Part shown: positions 14,397 through 22,804 of the stretch, piece by piece
How the letters are laid out: every line of letters starts with the position of its first letter
How positions within the stretch are numbered: position 1 is the first letter of the stretch
The notes under the pieces: generated by a model
Told to the model about the DNA's origin: nothing
The model's input: only the letters and a program-made list of their open reading frames with translations
The model's database searches: none
NCBI GenBank assembly: GCA_049794535.1
Contig: JBARCX010000235.1
Span: 1-36,848, forward strand
DNA: 36,848 bases
Reading direction: 5' to 3'
From: JBARCX01 sp049794535
Lineage (GTDB): Bacteria; Pseudomonadota; Gammaproteobacteria; Xanthomonadales; Rhodanobacteraceae
Program-made: the position numbers and the translations under genes

Positions 14397-16717
14397 GTGC
14401 GCAGCCGAATAGCAACACCGCCCTTGATCTGCTGAACATCGAGATCGATGGCAAGCCCACGCAGATCCGCAAGGGCGCGATGATCATCGAGGCTGCCGAC
14501 GCGATCGGCGTCGCGATTCCGCGTTTCTGCTATCACCGCAAACTGCCGATCGCCGCGAACTGCCGCGTGTGTCTGGTCGAGGTGGAAATGGGTGGCAAGC
14601 CCATGCCGAAGCCGCAGCCGGCATGCGCCACGCCGGTGGCTGAGGGCATGAAGGTCACCACACGGACTGATAAGGCGCTGCAATACCAGCGCGACGTGAT
14701 GGAGTTCCTGCTGATCAATCATCCGCTCGACTGCCCGATCTGCGATCAGGGTGGCGAGTGCGAATTGCAAGACATTGCGCTTGGCTATGGCCGCAGCGTG
14801 TCTCGCTACACCGAGCGCAAGCGCACCATCGCCGATGAAAACATCGGGCCGCTGGTTGCTACCGAAATGACCCGCTGCATCCAGTGCACGCGTTGTGTGC
14901 GCTTCACCAGCGAGATCGCCGGCACCCATGAACTGGGTGGTATGAGCCGCGGTGACAATCTGCAGATCGGGACTTACATCGGTAAGACGATCGAGACCGA
15001 GCTGTCGGGCAACATCATTGACGTCTGCCCGGTCGGCGCGCTTACCAACAAGCCATTCCAGTTCCAGGCGCGCGCCTGGGAGTTGATCGCCAAGCCGTCG
15101 ATTGGTTATCACGACGCGCTCGGTTCCAACCTGTGGCTGCATACCCGTCGTGGCGAAGTGCTGCGCACGGTGCCGCGCGACAACGAGACGATCAATGAGT
15201 GCTGGCTGTCCGACCGTGACCGTTACAGCCATCAAGGCATGTATGCGGCTGATCGCATCAGCGCCCCGGAAGTGAAGCGCAACGGCCAGTGGCAAGTGAC
15301 CACCTGGGAAGATGCGCTGAACGCTGCTGCCGAATCGTTAAAGGCTGTGCCGGGTAGTGAGCTTGGCGTGCTGATGCATCCGGCCACCTCAAACGAAGAG
15401 GGCGATCTGCTGATGCGCCTGGCACGTGGCCTCGGCAGTGCGCACATCGATCACCGCCTGCGTCAGCTCGATTTCGCGGACAACGCCGTAGCCACAAGCT
15501 TCGGCCTACCGGTAGCTGAGGTGGAGCAGGTCAAGGCAGCGTTGCTGGTCGGTTCCGATCTGCGCCGCGAAATGCCGCTGCTCAACCATCGCCTGCATCA
15601 AGCGGTGAAGAAGGGCGCGAAGGTTTTCGCGGTCAATCCGGCTGATTTCGAGTTCAATTACAAGCTGGCTGCGACGGCCATCGTGGCGCCGCAGGCGCTG
15701 GTCGATGCGCTGCTGTCGCTGGCTAAGGCCGCTGTGGCTGCCGGATCTAGCGCGCCGGCCGCGTTGGCGGAGGCGATTCAAACGGCAACCAGTGACCAGG
15801 GCGACAGCGATGCAATCGCCGCGCTCAAGGCTGGCAAGGCGGTAGTGATTCTCGGCGAGGCGGCGGTAACCCATCCGCAGGCGTCGTGGCTGCGCGCGAT
15901 TGCCCGCTTCATCGCGGATGCTACCGGTGCTGGCTACAACGAACTGCCGGTGGGTGCCAATGCGATCGGCCTCGCCCAGCTTGGCGCCGTGCCGGGCAAT
16001 GGTGGGTTGGATGCTCAGGCCATGCTGGCTCAGCCGCGTAAGGGTTACGTGTTGTATGGCGTTGAGCCGCCGCATGATTTCGCTGATGGTGCTGCCACGC
16101 TGAAAGCACTGCAAGGCGCACAGCAGGTCGTCGCGTTCAGCGCTTTTGCCAGCCCTGCGTTGCGTGAAGTCGCCAACGTGATCTTGCCGATCGCATTGCT
16201 GCCGGAAGTCGACGCCACGCTGGTGAACGTCGATGGTCTCGCACAGGGTGTTGAAGCTGGCGCCAAGGCTCCCGGCCAAACGCGTGCTGGTTGGAAGGTG
16301 CTGCGTGCACTCGGCGGCCAGATGCAGTTTGCCGGTTTTGAGTTCGACGATCTCGCCGGTCTGCGTACTGGGATTGCCTCCCGTGCGGTTGCTCTGCGCG
16401 CGAGCCTGTCGGCACGTCCGTCGATCAGCTTGAGCCGTCTCGCGACCTGGCCAATCTATCGCACCGACGCGGTACTGCGACGCGCGAGTGCGTTGAATGC
16501 ACACCCGCTCAACCGTGCACCGGCGGTGCGTATCAATGCTGCCGAAGCGCAGCGTCAGGGCTTGGCTGATGGCACTTCGGTGCGCATCGCTGATGCCGTA
16601 CTGCCGTTGGCTATCGACTCGTCAGTGCCGGATGGCGCCGCATGGATCGAAGCTGCACACGACGTCACCGCCACGCTGCCGCCGTACGGCACAGCCATCA
16701 CCCTGAGCAAGGCATAA
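14393..16717 (+). CDS. nuoG: NADH-quinone oxidoreductase subunit G
   Basis: The 75-kDa-type subunit that relays electrons from NuoF toward NuoI. The 774-residue protein has a ferredoxin domain with N1b ligands Cys46, 57, 60 and 78, the N5 set His110, Cys114, 117 and 123, and the N4 set Cys162, 165, 168 and 212. The extra CxxCxxxC motif for cluster N7, present in E. coli and Thermus, is not seen after residue 220, so this is the mitochondrial-like type. The C-terminal molybdopterin-oxidoreductase-like domain is divergent and Ala-rich, as usual. The start is in an ATGA overlap with nuoF, and nuoH follows after 4 bases. Confidence 0.96.
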   Translation: MSAQPNSNTALDLLNIEIDGKPTQIRKGAMIIEAADAIGVAIPRFCYHRKLPIAANCRVCLVEVEMGGKPMPKPQPACATPVAEGMKVTTRTDKALQYQRDVMEFLLINHPLDCPICDQGGECELQDIALGYGRSVSRYTERKRTIADENIGPLVATEMTRCIQCTRCVRFTSEIAGTHELGGMSRGDNLQIGTYIGKTIETELSGNIIDVCPVGALTNKPFQFQARAWELIAKPSIGYHDALGSNLWLHTRRGEVLRTVPRDNETINECWLSDRDRYSHQGMYAADRISAPEVKRNGQWQVTTWEDALNAAAESLKAVPGSELGVLMHPATSNEEGDLLMRLARGLGSAHIDHRLRQLDFADNAVATSFGLPVAEVEQVKAALLVGSDLRREMPLLNHRLHQAVKKGAKVFAVNPADFEFNYKLAATAIVAPQALVDALLSLAKAAVAAGSSAPAALAEAIQTATSDQGDSDAIAALKAGKAVVILGEAAVTHPQASWLRAIARFIADATGAGYNELPVGANAIGLAQLGAVPGNGGLDAQAMLAQPRKGYVLYGVEPPHDFADGAATLKALQGAQQVVAFSAFASPALREVANVILPIALLPEVDATLVNVDGLAQGVEAGAKAPGQTRAGWKVLRALGGQMQFAGFEFDDLAGLRTGIASRAVALRASLSARPSISLSRLATWPIYRTDAVLRRASALNAHPLNRAPAVRINAAEAQRQGLADGTSVRIADAVLPLAIDSSVPDGAAWIEAAHDVTATLPPYGTAITLSKA

Positions 16718-16721
16718 GCAC

Positions 16722-17750
16722 ATGGGCGAACAGTTACTCAATCAGCTCGTCTGGCCGGTCGTCTACATCATATGCATCGTGCTGCCGGTCATTATCGCGG
16801 TAGCGATGTTCGTGTACTGGGAACGCAAGGTCATTGGCTGGATGCACGTGCGCATGGGGCCGAACAAAATCGGTCCGCTAGGCCTGCTTCAAGCTTTTGC
16901 CGACGTGGTCAAGCTGTTGCTCAAGGAAGTGATTCTTCCGACCAAGGCGAACAAGTTCCTGTACTACCTCGCACCGCTGCTGACGCTGATCCCGGCGTTA
17001 GCGGCATGGGCGGTGATCCCGTTCGGCGAAAAGCTGGTCTTGTCTAACGCCAATGCAGGTCTGTTGTATCTGCTGGCGATGACCTCGCTTGGCGTGTACG
17101 GCATCATCCTCGCAGGTTGGGCATCGAACTCGCGCTACGCGCTGCTCGGTGCCATGCGTTCGGCTGCCCAGGTAATCTCCTACGAACTGGCGATGGGCCT
17201 GTGCCTGGTTTGCGTGTTGGTGCTCGCAGGTTCATTGAATCTGACGGACATCGTGCATGCGCAGACGGGTCACAAAGGCATCTTCGACTGGTTCATGTGG
17301 CCGCTGCTGCCGGTATTCGTGATCTATTTCATCTCCGGTGTGGCCGAGACCAACCGCGCACCGTTCGACGTGGCTGAAGGTGAATCGGAAATCGTCGCGG
17401 GCTTCCATGTCGAGTATTCCGGTTCGGCGTTCGCGATCTTCTTCCTCGCCGAATACGCGAACATGATCTTGGTGAGCTTCCTCGCCGCGGTGCTGTTCCT
17501 CGGTGGCTGGCTGAGTCCGTTCCCGGAGTCGTGGGGCTTTATCGGTCACGGCGGCTTCATCTGGCTTTTCATCAAAGCCTTCATTTTTTCCTTCATGTTC
17601 CTGTGGTTCCGTGCCAGTTTTCCGCGCTATCGCTATGACCAGATCATGCGGCTCGGCTGGAAGGTGTTCATCCCCATCGCCATCGTTTGGGTTCTCGTGG
17701 CCGGCTGCATGAAGTACTACGGCTTGGTCAGCATCGGCACGGGGGGTTAA
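16722..17750 (+). CDS. nuoH: NADH-quinone oxidoreductase subunit H
   Basis: Membrane subunit that holds the heel of complex I and completes the quinone tunnel. The 342-residue protein has about eight hydrophobic segments, the ND1 signature WERKVIGWMHVRMGPNKIGP near residues 29-48 and the acidic loop AETNRAPFDVAEGESEIVAG with conserved Glu residues thought to couple quinone reduction to proton pumping. Length and start are normal. nuoI begins 8 bases after its stop. Confidence 0.96.
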   Translation: MGEQLLNQLVWPVVYIICIVLPVIIAVAMFVYWERKVIGWMHVRMGPNKIGPLGLLQAFADVVKLLLKEVILPTKANKFLYYLAPLLTLIPALAAWAVIPFGEKLVLSNANAGLLYLLAMTSLGVYGIILAGWASNSRYALLGAMRSAAQVISYELAMGLCLVCVLVLAGSLNLTDIVHAQTGHKGIFDWFMWPLLPVFVIYFISGVAETNRAPFDVAEGESEIVAGFHVEYSGSAFAIFFLAEYANMILVSFLAAVLFLGGWLSPFPESWGFIGHGGFIWLFIKAFIFSFMFLWFRASFPRYRYDQIMRLGWKVFIPIAIVWVLVAGCMKYYGLVSIGTGG

Positions 17751-17758
17751 AGAAAGTT

Positions 17759-18250
17759 ATGTCCCGCATTACCCATTACTTTAAAAGCCTGCTGCTGATT
17801 GAACTGTTCAAGGGCATGGGTTTGACCATGCGCTACATGTTCAGTCCGAAGTACACGATGCGCTACCCGATGGAGCACATCCCCAAGTCGAATCGCTTTC
17901 GCGGCCTGCATGCACTGCGCCGTTATGCGAACGGCGAGGAACGCTGCATCGCGTGCAAGCTGTGCGAGGCCGTGTGCCCAGCACTGGCGATCACTATCGA
18001 TTCCGCGCCGCGCGAGAGCGACGGGCAGCGTCGTACCACGCGTTATGATATCGACCTGTTCAAGTGCATCTTCTGCGGTTTCTGCGAAGAGAGCTGCCCG
18101 GTCGATTCGATCGTGGAGACGCACATCCACGAATACCATTTCGAGCATCGCGGCGAGAACGTGGTGACCAAGCCGCAGCTGCTCGCCATTGGCGATCGCT
18201 TCGAGGCGGACATCGCCGCGGCTCGTGCGCAAGACGCAGCGTACCGCTGA
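17759..18250 (+). CDS. nuoI: NADH-quinone oxidoreductase subunit I
   Basis: Ferredoxin-like subunit that carries clusters N6a and N6b and links NuoG to NuoB. The 163-residue protein has two C-x2-C-x2-C-x3-C-P motifs: Cys63, 66, 69 and 73, and Cys103, 106, 109 and 113. An amphipathic N-terminal helix before residue 30 probably rests on the membrane. The frame is open upstream to 17687 within nuoH, but MSRITHYFKSLLL at 17759 matches the family. The ribosome binding site (AAAGAAAG) is modest. Confidence 0.96.
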   Translation: MSRITHYFKSLLLIELFKGMGLTMRYMFSPKYTMRYPMEHIPKSNRFRGLHALRRYANGEERCIACKLCEAVCPALAITIDSAPRESDGQRRTTRYDIDLFKCIFCGFCEESCPVDSIVETHIHEYHFEHRGENVVTKPQLLAIGDRFEADIAAARAQDAAYR

Positions 18251-18262
18251 GGCAGGGACATC

Positions 18263-18916
18263 ATGATCAATCTTCAATTGTTCCAGCTTGTTTGTTTCTA
18301 CGCTTTCGCCGTAGTCACGGTGAGCGCCGCACTGGCGGTGATCACTCTGCGCAACTCGGTGCATGCCGTGTTGGCCCTGGTGCTGACCTTCTTCAGCACG
18401 GCCTGCATCTGGATGCTGGCCGAAGCCGAGTTTCTCGCCATCGCGCTGATCGTGGTCTACGTGGGCGCAGTGATGGTGCTGTTCCTGTTCGTAGTGATGA
18501 TGCTCGACATCGACCAAGAGAAACTGCGCGAGGGTTTCGTGAAGTTCCTGCCGGTGGGCCTCGTTGTGGCGGTGGTGATGTTGGCGGAGATGATTGCGCT
18601 GATCGGTGTGCGTGTGATGCATGCACAGACGATGGGTGTTAACCCGGCCACTGCAGCAGGCATGTCCAATACCGAATGGTTGGGTACAGCGCTTTACACG
18701 CAGTATCTGCTGCCATTCGAAATTGCTGCGTTGATCCTCACCGTGGGTGTGGTGGCAGCCGTCGCGCTCACCTTGCGTCAACGTAGTGGCGTGCGGCACC
18801 AGACCGCCAGTCAGCAGGTTTACGTCAATGCGCGCGATCGTGTCCGCATCGTAAAGATGGCGGCTGAGCGTCCCATCGAATCGCAGCCGGCCCCGGGCCA
18901 GGAGTCCAAGCCATGA
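18263..18916 (+). CDS. nuoJ: NADH-quinone oxidoreductase subunit J
   Basis: Membrane subunit of the proton-pumping arm (ND6 type). The 217-residue protein has five predicted membrane helices, with the conserved helix around ALIVVYVGAVMVLFLFVVMM, which in complex I contains a pi-bulge that moves during coupling. The C-terminal tail of about 45 residues after the last helix is polar and basic and probably cytoplasmic. Its end overlaps nuoK by 4 bases (ATGA). Confidence 0.95.
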   Translation: MINLQLFQLVCFYAFAVVTVSAALAVITLRNSVHAVLALVLTFFSTACIWMLAEAEFLAIALIVVYVGAVMVLFLFVVMMLDIDQEKLREGFVKFLPVGLVVAVVMLAEMIALIGVRVMHAQTMGVNPATAAGMSNTEWLGTALYTQYLLPFEIAALILTVGVVAAVALTLRQRSGVRHQTASQQVYVNARDRVRIVKMAAERPIESQPAPGQESKP

Positions 18917-19218
18917 TTACGCTTTCGCACTTCATCGTGCTCGGCGCGATTCTGTTCTGCATTTCCGTCGCCGGCTTGTTCATCAATCGAAAGAACGTGA
19001 TCGTGCTGCTGATGGCGATCGAGTTGATGCTGCTTGCGGTGAACATGAACTTCGTTGCCTTCTCGCGCTTCAATCATGATGTGGCGGGACAGGTGTTCGT
19101 GTTCTTCATTCTTACCGTGGCCGCGGCGGAATCCGCCATTGGCCTGGCGATCCTGGTGCTGCTGTTCCGCAATCGCAGCACGGTCAATGTCGCCGAAATC
19201 GACAGCATGAAGGGTTGA
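18913..19218 (+). CDS. nuoK: NADH-quinone oxidoreductase subunit K
   Basis: Small membrane subunit (ND4L type) in the proton path. It has 101 residues and three predicted helices, with the buried acidic residues Glu37 and Glu73 that correspond to the essential Glu36 and Glu72 of E. coli NuoK. The start is in an ATGA overlap with nuoJ, and nuoL begins 4 bases after its stop. Confidence 0.96.
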   Translation: MITLSHFIVLGAILFCISVAGLFINRKNVIVLLMAIELMLLAVNMNFVAFSRFNHDVAGQVFVFFILTVAAAESAIGLAILVLLFRNRSTVNVAEIDSMKG

Positions 19219-19222
19219 ACCG

Positions 19223-21268
19223 ATGCAGCTTTCCCTCTCAATCCTGCTAACCATTGCGCTCGCACCGCTGATTGGTTGTCTGTTGGCCGGCTTCCTCGGC
19301 AAGCAGATTGGCCGCGTGGGTGCGCACAGCGTGACCATCCTCGGCCTACTGATTTCCTGCGGTCTGTCGTTCTACGTGCTCTACCAGATCACGCTGGGCG
19401 GCGCGCCGGTCTACAACCACAACATCTACACCTGGTTCGAGATTGGCAAGTTCAGCGGCAGCGTTGGCTTTCTGATCGATCGTCTCACCGCAATGATGAT
19501 GGTGGTGGTGACCTTCGTGTCGTTGCTGGTGCACGTGTACACCATCGGCTACATGGCTGACGACGACGGCTACCAGCGCTTCTTCAGCTATATCTCGCTG
19601 TTCACCTTCTCGATGTTGATGCTCGTGATGAGCAACAATTTCCTCCAGCTGTTCTTTGGCTGGGAAGCGGTAGGCTTGGTGTCGTACCTGCTGATTGGCT
19701 TTTGGTACAAGCGGCCGACGGCGATCTTCGCCAACCTCAAGGCATTCCTGGTCAACCGCGTGGGTGACTTTGGTTTCCTGTTAGGTATTGCGGCGATTCT
19801 GTACTTCCTCGGCACGCTGGATTACGCGACGGCATTCGCCGGTGCACCCAGCTTGATCGGCAAGACGCTGGCAATCACCCAGAACGTGCACTGGGATGCC
19901 GCTACGGTGATCTGCATCCTGTTGTTCATCGGTGCGATGGGTAAGTCGGCCCAGGTGCCGTTGCATGTGTGGTTGCCCGACTCGATGGAAGGTCCGACGC
20001 CCATTTCCGCACTGATCCATGCGGCGACGATGGTAACGGCCGGCATCTTCATGGTTGCGCGCATGTCGCCGATCTTCGAGCTGTCGCAGACCGCACTTAG
20101 CTTCGTGCTGGTGATCGGCGCTACCGGCGCTTTGTTTACCGGCTTGATCGGTATCGTGCAGAACGACATCAAGCGAGTGGTGGCGTACTCCACGCTGTCG
20201 CAGCTGGGTTACATGACGGTGGCGTTGGGTGTGTCTGCCTATGCCGGCGCAGTGTTTCATCTGATGACTCACGCGTTCTTCAAGGCGCTGCTGTTCCTTG
20301 GTGCTGGTTCGGTGATCATCGCGATGCATCACGAGCAGGACATGCGCTTCATGGGCGGCCTGCGTAAGTACATGCCGATCACCTGGATCACCATGTGGAT
20401 CGGTTCGCTGGCGCTTTGCGGAGTGCCGTTCTTTGCGGGCTTCTATTCGAAGGACGCGATCATCGAGGCGGTCGGCGAATCGCATCGCTGGGGTGCGAAC
20501 TACGCGTACTTCTGCGTGATGGCGGGTGCGTTTGTCACTGCGACCTACACGTTCCGTCAGATGTACCTGACGTTCCACGGTAAGGAACGCTTCAAGGTCG
20601 TCGAGCATCACGGCCATGGCCATGGCCATGGCCATCACGACGAGCATCATGACGATCACGATCATCATGAGCAGGGCGTACTGCATCACCCGCCGCAGGA
20701 ATCGCCGTGGGTGGTAACTCTGCCGCTGGTGCTGTTGGCGATCCCATCGTTGCTGGTCGGCTTCTTCACGGTCCAGCCGGTGTTGTTCGGTGATTGGTTT
20801 GGTGGTGCGATCCATGTGAACGAGGCGAACAATGTGCTCGGTGAGATGGGGCAGGAATTCCACGGTGCGCTTGAGATGGCACTCCATGGCTTCATGCAGC
20901 TGCCGTTCTTGTTGATCCTCATCGCGTTCGTTATCACGACCTATATCTATCTGTTCAACCTGCCGTTGGCCGACAAGATCAAGAGCGCGCTGAAGCCGTT
21001 GTGGATCATCCTCGATCGCAAGTACTGGGTCGACGACGTTTACTTCGCGGTGTTCGCGAAGGGCGGCGTGAAACTGGGCCGCTTGTTCTGGAAGGGCGGT
21101 GATGCCGCAGTGATCGATGGCGTGTTGATCGATGGCTCGACGAGTGTGGTGCAGCGTATTGCCTTGGGCATGCGCCGCCTGCAGTCCGGCTATCTCTATC
21201 ACTACGCCTTCGCAATGATTATTGGTCTGATCCTGCTACTTGGCGGGTATTGGCTGACTGGGCAATAA
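19223..21268 (+). CDS. nuoL: NADH-quinone oxidoreductase subunit L
   Basis: Distal antiporter-like membrane subunit (ND5 type) with the long lateral helix of complex I. The 681-residue protein is longer than E. coli NuoL (613). It has the conserved FFGWEAVGLVSYLLIGFW helix with Glu148, the MGKSAQVPLHVWLPDSMEG segment and the HAATMVTAGIF helix that belong to the proton channel. A histidine-rich loop at residues 462-489 contains 14 His in 28 residues and begins with Gly-His repeats; it interrupts the C-terminal part between hydrophobic segments. This loop accounts for part of the extra length. The rest of the gene is ordinary and lies inside the operon. Confidence 0.96.
   Translation: MQLSLSILLTIALAPLIGCLLAGFLGKQIGRVGAHSVTILGLLISCGLSFYVLYQITLGGAPVYNHNIYTWFEIGKFSGSVGFLIDRLTAMMMVVVTFVSLLVHVYTIGYMADDDGYQRFFSYISLFTFSMLMLVMSNNFLQLFFGWEAVGLVSYLLIGFWYKRPTAIFANLKAFLVNRVGDFGFLLGIAAILYFLGTLDYATAFAGAPSLIGKTLAITQNVHWDAATVICILLFIGAMGKSAQVPLHVWLPDSMEGPTPISALIHAATMVTAGIFMVARMSPIFELSQTALSFVLVIGATGALFTGLIGIVQNDIKRVVAYSTLSQLGYMTVALGVSAYAGAVFHLMTHAFFKALLFLGAGSVIIAMHHEQDMRFMGGLRKYMPITWITMWIGSLALCGVPFFAGFYSKDAIIEAVGESHRWGANYAYFCVMAGAFVTATYTFRQMYLTFHGKERFKVVEHHGHGHGHGHHDEHHDDHDHHEQGVLHHPPQESPWVVTLPLVLLAIPSLLVGFFTVQPVLFGDWFGGAIHVNEANNVLGEMGQEFHGALEMALHGFMQLPFLLILIAFVITTYIYLFNLPLADKIKSALKPLWIILDRKYWVDDVYFAVFAKGGVKLGRLFWKGGDAAVIDGVLIDGSTSVVQRIALGMRRLQSGYLYHYAFAMIIGLILLLGGYWLTGQ
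20612..20635 (+). repeat. Hexanucleotide repeat within nuoL
   Basis: Four perfect tandem copies of GGCCAT encode alternating Gly-His at the start of the His-rich loop of NuoL. Because the unit is 6 bp, gain or loss of a copy would change the loop length without shifting the frame. Confidence 0.9.
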
Positions 21269-21283
21269 GGGAAGCAAGCACAC

Positions 21284-22792
21284 ATGTTCAATCACTTGCT
21301 CAGCCTGCTGATCTGGCTACCCATCCTAGGTGCCGTGCCGGTGCTATTGGCCGGCTCTAGCCGTCCCAATACAGCACGTTGGCTCGCCTTGCTGATGGCC
21401 ATTCTCACCTTCGCGGTGAGCCTGTTCCTGTTGCCGCAATACAATGCGGCTTCCGGTGGTATGCAGTTGGCTGAAAGCCATCTGTGGATCTCCGCGCTCA
21501 ACGTGCACTACGGTCTGGCCGTGGACGGCATCTCGGTGGCGCTGATCTTGCTCACCACGTTTGTCGGCATTCTGGTGATCGTTGGTGCCTGGGAAGTCAT
21601 CCAGGACAAGCCGCACCAGTACATGGCCGCCATGCTGGTGCTCGAAGGCCTGATGATCGGTGTTTTCTGTGCCACGGACGCGTTACTGTTCTACGTGTTC
21701 TTCGAGGCGATGCTGATCCCGATGTTCATCCTGATCGGCATCTGGGGTGGTCCACGTCGCGTCTATGCCACGCTGAAGTTCTTCATCTACACCTTCCTTG
21801 GCTCGATCTTCATGCTGATCGGGTTGATCTATCTGTACCTGAAGGCGGGCACGTTCGACCTGCACACGCTGGCGGCGTTGCCGTTGACGATGCAGGAGCA
21901 GAGCTGGTTGTTCTTCGCGTTCTTGATTGCTTTCGCGGTGAAGGTACCGATGGTGCCGGTGCACACTTGGTTGCCGGATGCCCACGTGGAGGCGCCGACT
22001 GGCGGTTCCGTGGTGCTGGCAGCGGTGATGCTGAAGATCGGCGGATACGGTTTCCTTCGCTTCACGTTGCCGATCGTGCCGGATGCCGCCGAGCATTTCG
22101 CGTGGCTGATCGTGCTGCTCAGCCTGATCGCCGTGGTCTACATCGGCTATGTCGCGCTGGTGCAGGAGGACATGAAGAAGCTGGTGGCATATTCGTCAGT
22201 CGCTCACATGGGCTTCGTCACGCTGGGTATTTTCATCGCATTCTTGCTGGCACGTCAGCTCGGTAATGTCGATGCAGCGCGATTGGGCATGCAGGGCGCG
22301 ATGGTGCAGATGATTTCGCACGGCTTCATCTCCGGCGCGATGTTTACCTGCATTGGCGTGATGTACGACCGCCTGCACACCCGCATGATCAAAGACTACG
22401 GCGGCGTGATCAACGTCATGCCGTGGTTCGGTTTCTTCTACGTGCTGTTTGCCATGGCTAACTGCGGTCTGCCGGGTACCAGCGGCTTCGTTGGCGAGTT
22501 CATGGTGATCCTGGCCAGCTTTAGTGCCAATCCGTGGATTGCGCTGTTTGCCGCTTTCACGCTGATCATCGGCGCGGCTTACACGCTGTGGATGGTCAAA
22601 CGCGTGTTGTGGGGTGATATCACCAACCCGCACGTGGCTGAAATGAAGGACATCAATGGCCGCGAGACCTTCGTGCTGGCAGCCTTCGCTGCGCTGGTGC
22701 TGATCGTTGGCGTGTGGCCTGAACCGTTGGTACGCCTGATGGACAGCTCGGTGACGCAGCTGGTGCAGCAGTTGGCCATCCATAAGATCTGA
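21284..22792 (+). CDS. nuoM: NADH-quinone oxidoreductase subunit M
   Basis: Antiporter-like proton-pumping subunit (ND4 type). The 502-residue protein has about 14 membrane segments, the conserved FYVFFEAMLIPMFILIGIWG helix with Glu141 (Glu144 in E. coli), and KVPMVPVHTWLPDAHVEAPT with the conserved Lys region. The start lies 15 bases after the nuoL stop, and nuoN begins 12 bases after its own stop. No unusual features. Confidence 0.96.
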   Translation: MFNHLLSLLIWLPILGAVPVLLAGSSRPNTARWLALLMAILTFAVSLFLLPQYNAASGGMQLAESHLWISALNVHYGLAVDGISVALILLTTFVGILVIVGAWEVIQDKPHQYMAAMLVLEGLMIGVFCATDALLFYVFFEAMLIPMFILIGIWGGPRRVYATLKFFIYTFLGSIFMLIGLIYLYLKAGTFDLHTLAALPLTMQEQSWLFFAFLIAFAVKVPMVPVHTWLPDAHVEAPTGGSVVLAAVMLKIGGYGFLRFTLPIVPDAAEHFAWLIVLLSLIAVVYIGYVALVQEDMKKLVAYSSVAHMGFVTLGIFIAFLLARQLGNVDAARLGMQGAMVQMISHGFISGAMFTCIGVMYDRLHTRMIKDYGGVINVMPWFGFFYVLFAMANCGLPGTSGFVGEFMVILASFSANPWIALFAAFTLIIGAAYTLWMVKRVLWGDITNPHVAEMKDINGRETFVLAAFAALVLIVGVWPEPLVRLMDSSVTQLVQQLAIHKI

Positions 22793-22804
22793 TCGAGAGC
22801 GACC

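Noticed and set aside
19781..21202. 473-codon minus-strand frame opposite nuoL
   Set aside because: Shadow frame; no recognisable domain, and the + strand gene is well conserved.
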